26,553 nt of DNA from Thauera sp. (GTDB lineage Bacteria > Pseudomonadota > Gammaproteobacteria > Burkholderiales > Rhodocyclaceae): contig JAKLLJ010000008.1 in NCBI GenBank assembly GCA_023150215.1, positions 1-26,553 on the forward strand, given 5' to 3'. The translations under genes were made by a program, and so were the position numbers. Numbering within the stretch: the stretch's first letter is position 1; every line of letters begins with the position of its first letter. A model generated the notes under the pieces. The model was not told the DNA's origin, did no database searches, and saw only the letters and a program-made list of their open reading frames with translations. Below are positions 1-10,150 of the stretch, piece after piece.

Positions 1-2027
<2,027 letters not shown>

Positions 2028-2049
2028 CCTTCCCGCTCCGGAGATCCGC

Positions 2050-3288
2050 ATGGCCGTCAACCTCGTCACCCCGAACCCCGTCGACCTGAAGCCCGTGGCG
2101 GGCGTGCGCCTCGGCGTCGCCGAGGCCGGCATCCGCAAGGCCAATCGCCGCGACCTCACCGTGATCGAACTCGCTGCGGGCAGTCGCGTCGCCGGTGTGT
2201 TCACCAAGAACCGTTTCTGCGCCGCACCGGTCCAGGTGTGCAAGGCCCACCTTGCGGGGGGCGCGATCCGCGCGCTGGTGATCAATACCGGCGTGGCCAA
2301 CGCCGGCACCGGCGAGCCGGGCCTCGCCAACGCGCACGCCAGTTGCGCCGCGCTGGCCGGGCTGCTGGGGCTGCAGGCGGGGCAGGTGCTGCCGTTCTCG
2401 ACCGGCGTGATCCTCGAGCCGCTGCCGGTCGATCGCCTGGTCGCCGGCCTGCCGAAGGCCGTCGCCGACCTGCGTGCCGAGGGCTGGTTCGACGCCGCGC
2501 ACGCGATCATGACCACCGACACGCTCGCCAAGGCGGTGTCGAGGCAGGTGCAGATCGGGGGCAGGACGGTGACCCTGACCGGCATCAGCAAGGGCGCCGG
2601 CATGATCAAGCCCAACATGGCGACCATGCTCGGCTTTCTCGCCTGCGACGCCGCGGTCGCGCAGGCGCTGCTCGACGACCTCGCCAGGGAAGCGGCCGAT
2701 CTGTCGTTCAACAGCATCACGGTCGACGGCGACACCTCGACCAACGACTCCTTCATCGTCATCGCCACCGGCGCCGCCGGCAACGCCGAGATCACCGACA
2801 CCGCTGGCGCCGACTACCGCGCGCTGCGCGCGGCGGTGATCGAGGTTTCGATCGCCCTCGCGCAGGCCATCGTGCGCGACGGCGAGGGCGCGACCAAGTT
2901 CATGACCATTGCGGTCGAGGGCGGCACCGATCGTGACGAGTGCCGCAAGGTCGCCTACGCGGTGGCGCATTCGCCGCTGGTCAAGACCGCGTTCTTCGCC
3001 TCCGACCCCAACCTCGGCCGCATCCTGGCCGCGATCGGCTACGCCGGCATCGACGACCTCGATGTGTCGGCGCTGCGCGTGTGGCTGGGCAGCCCGGACG
3101 AGTCGGTGCTGGTTGCCGAGCACGGCGGTCGCGCGGCGAGCTACGTCGAAGAAGCGGGCGCGCGCATCATGAAGCACGCCGAACTCACCGTACGTATCGA
3201 TCTCGCGCGCGGGCAGGCGAATGCCACGGTATGGACCTGCGACTTTTCGTACGACTACGTGAAGATCAACGCCGACTATCGGTCCTGA
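2050..3288 (+). CDS. argJ: Bifunctional glutamate N-acetyltransferase / amino-acid acetyltransferase ArgJ
   Basis: ArgJ transfers the acetyl group from N-acetylornithine to glutamate, and in many bacteria also makes N-acetylglutamate from acetyl-CoA, for arginine biosynthesis in the cytoplasm. The 412-residue product has the expected family length. It carries the autoprocessing motif KGAGMIKPNMATML. Cleavage is expected between Ala191 and Thr192, and Thr192 becomes the nucleophile of the beta chain. The N-terminal GVRLGVAEAGIRK region and the later FNSITVDGDTSTNDS block are also characteristic. A GGAG at about 2039-2042 precedes the ATG at 2050. It probably shares a transcript with secA (22-base gap). 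Whether it is mono- or bifunctional cannot be settled from sequence alone. Confidence 0.97.
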   Translation: MAVNLVTPNPVDLKPVAGVRLGVAEAGIRKANRRDLTVIELAAGSRVAGVFTKNRFCAAPVQVCKAHLAGGAIRALVINTGVANAGTGEPGLANAHASCAALAGLLGLQAGQVLPFSTGVILEPLPVDRLVAGLPKAVADLRAEGWFDAAHAIMTTDTLAKAVSRQVQIGGRTVTLTGISKGAGMIKPNMATMLGFLACDAAVAQALLDDLAREAADLSFNSITVDGDTSTNDSFIVIATGAAGNAEITDTAGADYRALRAAVIEVSIALAQAIVRDGEGATKFMTIAVEGGTDRDECRKVAYAVAHSPLVKTAFFASDPNLGRILAAIGYAGIDDLDVSALRVWLGSPDESVLVAEHGGRAASYVEEAGARIMKHAELTVRIDLARGQANATVWTCDFSYDYVKINADYRS

Positions 3289-3444
3289 ACGCAGCCAGCG
3301 CGACCCTGGCCGCCCTGCGGGGCCGGGGTTGGAGTGCTTGCGGAGGCCTGGCGGCTTCTGCCACCTCGCGTGACATCGTTCACCGGCCGCCGCGCGCGAA
3401 CCTTGCCCGAGCGCCCGGAATCGGCAGAATTTGGATCCGTGATC

Positions 3445-3458
3445 GGTACGACCGTACC
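3445..3458. promoter_or_regulatory. Perfect 6-bp inverted repeat upstream of the TonB receptor gene
   Basis: The sequence GGTACG-AC-CGTACC is a perfect dyad with a 2-base centre. It ends 23 bases before the receptor ATG, in the 193-base gap after argJ. It could be an operator for a dimeric regulator or the stem of a small leader hairpin. No regulator is identified, and no Fur box or cobalamin-type element is recognisable nearby. The rest of the gap (3289-3481) shows no clear terminator for argJ. Confidence 0.3.
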
Positions 3459-3481
3459 GCCCCCCCCTGGATCGCGAACTC

Positions 3482-5530
3482 ATGCACGCTGTCAAGATCT
3501 TCTCCCACCCACTTGCGCGCGGGCTCCGGCTCGGGGCCGGGTGCGCCGTTCTGTTCGGACTGGCGGGGTCCGATGCGGACGTGCGCGCCTCCGATACCTT
3601 CTTCGCAGACATCCCGCCCGTGCTCACCGCCTCGCGGCTGGCGCAGTCGCCGCTGGACGCGCCTGCGCCGGTGACGGTCATCGACCGCGAGATGATCGCG
3701 GCCTCGGGCTTCAACGAGATCCACGACCTGCTGCGCCTGGTGCCCGGCTTTCTGGTTGCCGACAACGCGGACAGTGCGCCGGCGGTCGCCAGCCACGGCC
3801 TGGGTGACGCCTATGCGCGCCGGATCAAGGTGATGATCGACGGGCGTACGATCAACAGCCCGCTGTGGGGCAACGTCATCTGGGACAACCTGCCGCTGCG
3901 GGTCGACGACATCGACCGCATCGAGGTGGTGCGTGGCCCCAATGGCGCGGCCTATGGCGTGAACGCATTCCAGGGCGTGGTCAACATCATCACCCGTGCG
4001 CCCACCACCGAGTCCGGGCACACGCTGATCACCCGCATCGGCCGCAACGGATTCTACGATCACGGGGTGCGCCTGAACGGGACCGGCGAGGGCGCATTCG
4101 ACTGGCGCCTGTCGGCTTCGCGCCGTGCGGAGACGAGCTTCGAACCGTACTATCAGGCCAAGAACCGCATTTGGCATTCATCCGAGTCGCTCACTCGCAG
4201 TACCGCCAACTTCAGCTCGACGCTGCAGCTGTCGGCCACCGATGAACTCTCCCTGCAACTCGGTTTCAGCGAAGGGCCGACACAGCGCGGCGCAGAGGCG
4301 TATTCCGACTACCCGCCGCACACCGAGCGTGATCGCGCGCTCCATCTGCACCTGGGCTGGCAGCGTCGGATCGATGCGGACTCCGGCTTGAGCCTGCAGT
4401 ATTCCCAGCAGCGCGAGCAAGCGAGTGGCACCTGGCCGGTCACTCAGCGTTACCAGGATCTGGTCGCCACCTTCCCGTCGAGTCGCGACAGCGAGGTGCG
4501 CCGGCACGACCTCGAGCTGCAATACGACACCCGCCTTGGCGAACGCTTGACCGCGATGCTTGGCCTTGGGGTGCGTACCGAGCACGCGCGCTCGATGGCC
4601 TTGTTCGGAACGGGACGGTGGCTCGACGACACCCACGGTCAGGTTTTCGGCAGTGTGAGCTGGAAGCCGCTCGATGCGCTCACGGTCGGTCTTGGTGGCA
4701 CGCTCGAGTACCACGATTACAGCGGCCAGCTGTTCTCGCCGCGCTTGGCGCTCAACCACGCCCTCGGTGCCGACGCCGCGTTGCGGTTCTCGACCGGCAC
4801 CGCCTATCGCGCGCCCAGCCTGATGGAGTCGCGTGCCTTCCAGACCGACCGCCAGGACGGCGTGATCCGCCGGATACACTACCGGGTGTTCGATCCGCTG
4901 GAGAGTGAGCGCATGCGCTTCGTCGATCTCGGCTATGTGGCGCAGCTGCGCTCGCTTGGCGTGATGCTGGATGCACGCCTATTCCGCGAGCACTACCGAC
5001 GCTTCATCGACGACAAGAGTTGCTGGGCGCATACCTGTCCGCGCCCGGAGCCCGCCGACTACCTGCCGATCGATCCTGGCAAGAAGAGCTTCTATTTCTT
5101 CAACGCCAACGACTTCCGCATGACCGGCGCCGAGTTCACCCTTGACTGGCGGCGCGAGGGCTGGGGCAGGGCGGTGCTGTCGCAGGCCTTCATCCGCATC
5201 GATGGCGGCGAGCCTTACAGCGATCGCGACATCCCCGAAAGCGCGCCGGATTCCATGACCTCGCTGCTGCTGATCAAGGAACTGCCAGGGCGCTGGCAGG
5301 CGAGCCTGGGCTATTACCACAACGCTCGCTACTACTGGATGAACGGTGGCGACATCGTGCCGAGTTCCGACCGCGTCGATCTGCGGCTCGCCCGCCGCTT
5401 CGGCGCGCCGGGTTCGGACAACGAGTTCTCGATCTCGGCGCTCAGCGTGAAGGGACGTTACGTGGACTTCCATGAAGGCAAGTTCAGGCACGAGCCGCAG
5501 CTCTTCGCAACCCTCCGGATCGGCTGGTGA
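3482..5530 (+). CDS. TonB-dependent outer-membrane receptor (BtuB/CirA-like)
   Basis: This is a 682-residue outer-membrane receptor of the ligand-gated, TonB-energised type. Residues 1-36 look like a signal peptide with a likely VRA|SD cleavage. A plug domain follows (about residues 45-165): VLTASRLAQ, PAPVTVIDREMI, then LLRLVPGF and the plug-end motif IEVVRGPNGAAYGVNAFQGVVNIITR. The remainder is beta-barrel-like sequence ending in an aromatic residue (LRIGW), as expected for BAM recognition. A probable extracellular loop holds a Cys pair at residues 514 and 519. The substrate is not evident. The BtuB/CirA-like plug suggests a chelate or small ligand, but the two downstream genes argue that it may serve sensing as well as uptake. 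The next gene begins about 7 bases after the stop. Confidence 0.93.
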   Translation: MHAVKIFSHPLARGLRLGAGCAVLFGLAGSDADVRASDTFFADIPPVLTASRLAQSPLDAPAPVTVIDREMIAASGFNEIHDLLRLVPGFLVADNADSAPAVASHGLGDAYARRIKVMIDGRTINSPLWGNVIWDNLPLRVDDIDRIEVVRGPNGAAYGVNAFQGVVNIITRAPTTESGHTLITRIGRNGFYDHGVRLNGTGEGAFDWRLSASRRAETSFEPYYQAKNRIWHSSESLTRSTANFSSTLQLSATDELSLQLGFSEGPTQRGAEAYSDYPPHTERDRALHLHLGWQRRIDADSGLSLQYSQQREQASGTWPVTQRYQDLVATFPSSRDSEVRRHDLELQYDTRLGERLTAMLGLGVRTEHARSMALFGTGRWLDDTHGQVFGSVSWKPLDALTVGLGGTLEYHDYSGQLFSPRLALNHALGADAALRFSTGTAYRAPSLMESRAFQTDRQDGVIRRIHYRVFDPLESERMRFVDLGYVAQLRSLGVMLDARLFREHYRRFIDDKSCWAHTCPRPEPADYLPIDPGKKSFYFFNANDFRMTGAEFTLDWRREGWGRAVLSQAFIRIDGGEPYSDRDIPESAPDSMTSLLLIKELPGRWQASLGYYHNARYYWMNGGDIVPSSDRVDLRLARRFGAPGSDNEFSISALSVKGRYVDFHEGKFRHEPQLFATLRIGW

Positions 5531-5537
5531 GCGGACG

Positions 5538-6488
5538 GTGAGGGGATCGGTTCGGCGCTCCGGATGGACGGGCTCGCTGCGCAGGAGCGTCTTCGCGGCG
5601 CTCGGCCTCGTGCTTGCGCTCGCCGTTCCCGGCGCGGCGGCGATGGACGTCGCGGTGCTGCTGTCCGAAACCGAGGGGCGTAGCCGGGAGTTCATGGACG
5701 CCCTGGACGGTGCGCTCAGGCCAGGCAAGCATCGGCTCAGCGCGGCGGGTGTCGCCAGCGCGACGCCCGCCGCCGAAATGCTTGCCCGTGCGGAGCTCGT
5801 GCTCGCCGTCGGGCTGCCCGCCGCCGAGCGCGCCCTGCGCGACAGCACGCGCCCGGTGCTGGCGGTCCTCGTCGGTGAGCGCGACATCGCGCGCCTGCGC
5901 CAGGCGCATCCGGGCCGGGGACTCGGCGCCGTGGTGCTCGACCAGCCACTCGAGCGCTACATGCGGCTCGTGCGTGCGGTATTGCCCGATGCGCAGCGCG
6001 TCGGCGTGCTGCTCGGCCCCGACAGCCGTGTGCTGATCAATGGGCTGGTGCCGGCCGCGGGCGCGGTGCGACTGCAGCTCGGTGTCCAGCAAGTAAGTGC
6101 GCTGTCCGAACTGGTGCCCGCACTCGATACCCTGCTGTTCGAGGGTGGGGCGTTGCTGCCGCTGCCCGACAGCTTCGTCTCCGGTCCGGCGGCAGCGCGT
6201 ACGATCCTGCTCACCAGCTATCGCCATCGCAGCCCGGTGTTCGCCCACTCCGCGGCCTATGTCACGGCCGGCGCACTGGCTGCGGTGTTCAGCACCCCGG
6301 AGCACATTGCGGCCGATGTCGCCGAGCTGCTCGGCAGCGCGACCGATCCTGCGGCGGTGGTACGCAAGGTCCGCCATCCAAGGCGCTTCGGCGTCGCAGT
6401 CAATCGCGCGGTCGCGCGTGCGCTTGGCCTCGTCGTCGCCGACGAACAGGTACTGCGCGAACGCGTGGCGCAAGGAGCGAGCGAATGA
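5538..6488 (+). CDS. Periplasmic substrate-binding-like protein (ABC-type, DUF534/TrpX-like fold)
   Basis: The product is probably a secreted binding protein with no transporter genes beside it. I chose the GTG at 5538 (316 residues). It gives a compact signal peptide with basic RR residues, a hydrophobic core and a PGAAA|MDVAV cleavage. An in-frame ATG at 5472 would overlap the receptor gene by 59 bases and add an unlikely Ser-rich leader. Family-like stretches are AVVLDQPLERYMRLVRAVLP, RVGVLLGP, LLPLPDSFV and AGALAAVFSTPEHIAADVAELL, typical of the two-lobed DUF534 group of ABC substrate-binding proteins. Its stop overlaps the next ATG by 4 bases (ATGA). The lack of permease and ATPase genes, and coupling to a cyclase gene, suggest a sensory role. 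This is inference. Confidence 0.8.
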   Translation: MRGSVRRSGWTGSLRRSVFAALGLVLALAVPGAAAMDVAVLLSETEGRSREFMDALDGALRPGKHRLSAAGVASATPAAEMLARAELVLAVGLPAAERALRDSTRPVLAVLVGERDIARLRQAHPGRGLGAVVLDQPLERYMRLVRAVLPDAQRVGVLLGPDSRVLINGLVPAAGAVRLQLGVQQVSALSELVPALDTLLFEGGALLPLPDSFVSGPAAARTILLTSYRHRSPVFAHSAAYVTAGALAAVFSTPEHIAADVAELLGSATDPAAVVRKVRHPRRFGVAVNRAVARALGLVVADEQVLRERVAQGASE

Positions 6489-7819
6489 GGCAGCGCCTGT
6501 CCCGTTACTCGCTGCGCCGGCAGATGCTGCTCGTGCTGTGGCTTCCGAGCGTGTTCTTCATGCTGTGCGTGGCCATCATCCATGTCCACCAGAGCAGCCG
6601 GGCGCTCGACCAAGCCCTGCTCGAACGCGGCAGTGCGATGGTGAGCTTCCTCGCGCCAGCCGCCGAGTACGTGCTCGTCTCGGGCAACAGCGATGCGTTG
6701 GCGTCTCTGATGGCGCAGGCGCAGGGTCAGCCCGACGTGATCGGGGTCGCGTTCTACGATGCGGCCGGCAAGGTGCTCGCGGCGTCCGGCGAGGGAGTGC
6801 GCGGACCGGTCCGCGAGGGGCCGCCGCCGGCCGACCCGATGCTGATCGAGAAGGCGCCCGGATGGCTGGCTTTCGACGCACCGGTGCTTGCCCAACCGGC
6901 GAGCGTGGACGACTACGCCGACCCTACGGTCGTGGGTCGCGCCGAACTCGTCGGACGTGTGCGCGTGACCGTCGGCACCGCACGCCTGGATGCCGACAAG
7001 CGGGATGTGTTGCTGACGGTCATCGTCGTGGTGATCCTGGCGCTTGCAGGTGCGATGGTGATGGCGGTCCGGCTGGCAGGCTCGGTCGGTGCGCCGGTGG
7101 CGGCACTGGTGGCTGCGGTCGGGCGCATGGCCGACGGCGATCTGGCCGCGCGTGTGCCGGCGAGTGCGCGCAACCACGAGTTGCAGGCGCTCGAAGCCGG
7201 TTTCAACGCGATGGCGGAGGCGATCGCAGACAGCCAGCACACCCTGCAGGCGCGCGTCGATGAGGCGACGGTCCAGCTCGCCTGGCAGGCACGCCACGAT
7301 GCGCTCACCGGCCTCGCCAACCGTCGCGCCTTCGAGGAGCGCATCGAGCACGCGGTTGGCGCGCACCGCCGCTTCGGCGATGTCGCCACCCTGCTGTACA
7401 TCGACCTCGATCGCTTCAAGGCGGTCAACGACACCTGCGGGCATGCGGCCGGCGACCGTCTGCTGTGCGACCTCGGCGGGCTGTTGCGCGGTCGCCTGCG
7501 TGTCGACGACGAGGTGTTCCGCCTCGGCGGCGACGAATTCGCGGTGATTCTGCGCGGCTGCAGCCGGGAGGACGCGCGGCGGCTCGCCGACGGGCTGTGC
7601 ACCGCGATCGCCGAGTTCGCGTTCGAATGTGGCGATCAGGTCTTTCACATTGGCGCCAGCATCGGCCTCGCGCGCATGGACGACGAGCTGCACGACGCCG
7701 CGGCGCTGATGCTGGCGGCCGATCAGGCCTGCTACGCGGCCAAGCACGGTGGCCGCGGCCACGTTGTCGAGCACGAGTTCGGCCTCGGCCGCGGCCGCGG
7801 CACGCCCAGGACCGTGTAG
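6485..7819 (+). CDS. Membrane-bound diguanylate cyclase with BarA-like periplasmic sensor and HAMP
   Basis: This enzyme should condense two GTP into cyclic di-GMP at the inner membrane. The 444 residues run as follows: a first membrane helix (about 13-33), a periplasmic region (about 34-172), a second helix (about 175-197), a HAMP domain (about 198-250), a short linker and a GGDEF domain (about 270-430). The catalytic motif is an intact GGDEF at 348-352. The inhibitory-site motif RVDD lies at 339-342, exactly five residues upstream, so product feedback is expected. DALTGLANRRAF and the YIDLDRFKAVND block are also canonical. The N-terminal half resembles the sensor half of BarA (LRRQMLLVLWLPSVFFML start, GSAMVSFLAPAAEY, and a HAMP exit like NAMAEAIADSQ). 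No EAL or HD-GYP domain is present. It is translationally coupled to the binding-protein gene. Confidence 0.93.
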   Translation: MRQRLSRYSLRRQMLLVLWLPSVFFMLCVAIIHVHQSSRALDQALLERGSAMVSFLAPAAEYVLVSGNSDALASLMAQAQGQPDVIGVAFYDAAGKVLAASGEGVRGPVREGPPPADPMLIEKAPGWLAFDAPVLAQPASVDDYADPTVVGRAELVGRVRVTVGTARLDADKRDVLLTVIVVVILALAGAMVMAVRLAGSVGAPVAALVAAVGRMADGDLAARVPASARNHELQALEAGFNAMAEAIADSQHTLQARVDEATVQLAWQARHDALTGLANRRAFEERIEHAVGAHRRFGDVATLLYIDLDRFKAVNDTCGHAAGDRLLCDLGGLLRGRLRVDDEVFRLGGDEFAVILRGCSREDARRLADGLCTAIAEFAFECGDQVFHIGASIGLARMDDELHDAAALMLAADQACYAAKHGGRGHVVEHEFGLGRGRGTPRTV

Positions 7820-8236
7820 CCGCGCTCGGGGTCTTGCCGTCGTCGCAGTGTGGTGAAGGGGCCTGCGTAAGCGGCGCCAGTCGTGAGGGGGCGGGTTTTC
7901 GGATCTGTTTGCGCCGCTCGATTTCCGTAACGGCTTCGCGGCCGCCGCCGCTCCTACAAAGAACCGGTGTGGTCCTGGCGGAGGTTCGCCGCTTCCGCCG
8001 TTCCTGCACGTTTGGTACGGGCCGTTTCTGTAGGAGCGCCGGAAGGCGCGAACATTGCGGCGAAGGAGGTGCGACACGGGTGGGAGCGCCGGGCTCGCGG
8101 CTGCCGCCGCTCCTACAGAAAAGCGTTGCGGCTTCAGGGGTTTGTAGGAGCGGCGGAAGCCGCGAGCATTTCTGCGGGCGAGCCGACGCCTTCCGTCAGG
8201 GCGGCAGAAGCGTCCGCCTGCCGGGGACGGGTTCGT
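7820..8236. repeat. Intergenic region containing five REP-like palindromic units
   Basis: This 417-base stretch between the cyclase gene and apaG has no credible gene. It contains five copies of a 23-26 base hairpin unit with the core TGTAGGAGCGGC...GCCGCGAACA. Forward units are at 8029-8054 and 8143-8168. Reverse units are at 7935-7958, 7984-8008 (degenerate) and 8095-8117. The stem is GCGGC/GCCGC in some copies and GCGCC/GGCGC in another, so the stem covaries. Alternating orientation makes REPIN-like inverted pairs. Elements of this kind often lie between convergent genes and can form hairpins in both transcripts. No transposase is present in the window. Confidence 0.8.
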
Positions 8237-8620
8237 TCAGTGCAGCGCCTTCGGTACCGCGAGCACGAAGGCCGGGATCTCCGCCTCGAACTCGTGGCCG
8301 TCGTCGGCGCGCATGCGGTAGCTGCCCTGCATGGTGCCGACCGGCGTGCCCAGCACGCAGCCGCTGGTGTAGCGGAAGGCCTGGCCGGGGGCGAGCGTCG
8401 GTTGCTCGCCGATCACGCCCTGGCCGTGGACCTCTTGCAGCTTGCCGTTGCCGTCGGTGATCAACCAATGGCGGGCGAGCAGCCGGGCGGCCGTCTCGCC
8501 AGTGTTGAGGACGGTGACGTGGTAGGCGAAAACGTAGTGCTCGTCCTGCGGATGGGACTGCTCGGCGACGTATTCCGCGACCGCGGTGACCTGGATGCGG
8601 TAAGGCTCGGTCTCGCTCAT
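8237..8620 (-). CDS. apaG: ApaG family protein
   Basis: ApaG is a small single-domain protein with an Ig-like beta fold, linked historically to cobalt/magnesium resistance and diadenosine tetraphosphate levels; its biochemical role is unsettled. The start chosen is MSETEPYRIQVTAV (ATG ending at 8620), giving 127 residues, close to the usual 125. The open frame extends 32 codons further upstream, but that part crosses the purB promoter region and has no family resemblance. Recognisable stretches are FAYHVTVLNTG, ARHWLITDGNGK, VHGQGVIGEQP and GTPVGTMQGSY. It is divergent from purB with a 67-base gap. Confidence 0.95.
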   Translation of the reverse strand: MSETEPYRIQVTAVAEYVAEQSHPQDEHYVFAYHVTVLNTGETAARLLARHWLITDGNGKLQEVHGQGVIGEQPTLAPGQAFRYTSGCVLGTPVGTMQGSYRMRADDGHEFEAEIPAFVLAVPKALH

Positions 8621-8655
8621 CGACTTTTGTTCTCTGTCGGGAAGGGGGCAGGCGT

Positions 8656-8661
8656 TAAAAT
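8656..8661 (+). promoter_or_regulatory. Candidate -10 element for purB
   Basis: TAAAAT lies 27 bases before the purB ATG, inside the short apaG-purB divergent gap. It is a four-of-six or better match in very GC-rich surroundings. Only a poor -35 candidate (TCTGTC, 8633-8638) sits 17 bases upstream. No PurR-type operator is evident. Confidence 0.3.
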
Positions 8662-8687
8662 ACCAGCTTTTTCCGGAAGCTCCCGCC

Positions 8688-10064
8688 ATGTCGAACGCCG
8701 CACCGTCCCCGCTCACTGCCCTGTCCCCGCTCGATGGTCGCTACCACGGCAAGGTCGCCGGCCTGCGCGAGCACTTCTCGGAGCATGGCCTGATCCGCAA
8801 CCGCGTGCGGGTCGAGGTCGAATGGCTGAAGGCGCTCGCCGCCGAGTCCGCGTTGGCCGAGATCGCCCCGTTCTCGGCGGCGACGGTGGCCGAGCTCGAC
8901 GCCGTGGTGGCGAACTTCTCGACCGACGACGGCGAGGCGGTGAAGGCGATCGAGGCCACCACCAACCACGACGTCAAGGCGATGGAGTACTGGCTCAAGA
9001 AGCGCCTCGGGCACAACGCCGAGGTGATGAAGGTGTCCGAGTTCATCCACTTCGCGTGCACGTCGGAAGACATCAACAACACCTCGCATGCGCTGATGCT
9101 CGCCGAAGGCCGCGACCGCGTGCTGCTGCCGGCGCTCGACGCGGTGATCGCGCGCTTCCGTGAGCTGGCGCATGCGCTCGCCGACCTGCCGATGCTGTCG
9201 CGCACCCACGGCCAGCCTGCCAGCCCGACCACGCTCGGCAAGGAGATGGCCAACATCGCCGCGCGCCTGATGCGCGCCCGCGCCGCGATCGCCGGCGTCG
9301 CCATGTGCGCCAAGTTCAACGGCGCGGTGGGCAACTACAACGCCCACCTGTCGGCCTGGCCCGCCTTCGACTGGGAAGGCTTCAACCGCCGCTTCGTCGA
9401 ATCGCTCGGCCTCACCTTCAACGAATACACCATCCAGATCGAGCCGCACGACGCCATGGCCGAGCTCTTCGACGCCATCGCCCGTGCCAACACCATGCTG
9501 ATCGACGCCTGCCGCGACATCTGGATGTACATCTCGCTCGGCTACTTCAAGCAGAAGTTGAAGGAAGGCGAGGTCGGCTCCTCGACCATGCCGCACAAGG
9601 TCAACCCGATCGACTTCGAGAACGCCGAGGGCAACTTCGGTATCGCCAATGCGGTGCTCAAGCACTTCGCCGAGAAGCTGCCGATCTCGCGCATGCAGCG
9701 CGACCTCACCGATTCCACGGTGCTGCGCAACATGGGCGTGGGCTTCGGCCACACCGTGCTCGCCCTCGACAGCTGTCTGCGCGGGCTCGGCAAGCTCGAG
9801 GCCGAGCCCGCCCGCCTGGCGGCCGACCTCGACGACTGCTGGGAGGTGCTTGCCGAGCCGGTGCAGACGGTGATGCGCCGCTACGGCATCGAGAACCCCT
9901 ACGAGCAGTTGAAGGCGATGACCCGCGGCAAGGGCATCACCCGCGAGGCGCTGCAGGACTTCGTGCGTACGCTGGCGATCCCCGCCGAGGCGCGCGACCA
10001 CCTGCTGGCGATGACGCCTGCGAGCTACGTCGGCAAGGCCGCTGAACTCGCCCGCCGCATCTGA
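8688..10064 (+). CDS. purB: Adenylosuccinate lyase PurB
   Basis: PurB removes fumarate from SAICAR and from adenylosuccinate, two steps of purine synthesis, in a cytoplasmic homotetramer. The 458-residue product matches the family length of the E. coli type. The fumarase/aspartase superfamily signature GSSTMPHKVNP occupies residues 297-307, with the probable catalytic Ser298. The other catalytic residue is expected at His174 in the RTHGQPASPTTLGKE block; both are offset by three from E. coli His171 and Ser295. The N terminus LTALSPLDGRY is typical. A hairpin and then a small DUF2322-like gene follow. Confidence 0.98.
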   Translation: MSNAAPSPLTALSPLDGRYHGKVAGLREHFSEHGLIRNRVRVEVEWLKALAAESALAEIAPFSAATVAELDAVVANFSTDDGEAVKAIEATTNHDVKAMEYWLKKRLGHNAEVMKVSEFIHFACTSEDINNTSHALMLAEGRDRVLLPALDAVIARFRELAHALADLPMLSRTHGQPASPTTLGKEMANIAARLMRARAAIAGVAMCAKFNGAVGNYNAHLSAWPAFDWEGFNRRFVESLGLTFNEYTIQIEPHDAMAELFDAIARANTMLIDACRDIWMYISLGYFKQKLKEGEVGSSTMPHKVNPIDFENAEGNFGIANAVLKHFAEKLPISRMQRDLTDSTVLRNMGVGFGHTVLALDSCLRGLGKLEAEPARLAADLDDCWEVLAEPVQTVMRRYGIENPYEQLKAMTRGKGITREALQDFVRTLAIPAEARDHLLAMTPASYVGKAAELARRI

Positions 10065-10107
10065 TCCTGCCAAGCCCCGTCGCCGGCTGCGCGCTGGCGC
10101 AACTTTC

Positions 10108-10130
10108 GACGCCACCCTCGCGGTGGCGTC
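10108..10130 (+). terminator. Hairpin between purB and the small downstream gene
   Basis: GACGCCACC (10108-10116) and GGTGGCGTC (10122-10130) form a perfect 9-bp stem around CTCGC. There is no T-tract after it, so it is not a classic intrinsic terminator. It may act as an attenuator or protect the 3' end of the purB message. Confidence 0.35.
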
Positions 10131-10150
10131 TGCACAACAAGGAGCCCGCA

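Noticed and set aside
3289..3481. Cobalamin riboswitch upstream of the BtuB/CirA-like receptor
   Set aside because: The gap is only 193 bases, and I see no B12-box-like conserved core or the expected multi-helix layout.
7820..8236. Possible CRISPR array or coding sequence in the repeat-rich gap
   Set aside because: Repeats are 23-26 bases, occur in both orientations with irregular spacing and covarying stems, and no cas genes are near. REP elements explain them. Frames across the gap are shadow-like.
8621..8716. Longer apaG beginning at 8716
   Set aside because: The 32-codon extension overlaps the purB start and its promoter, and the ApaG family begins near MSETEPYRIQ.
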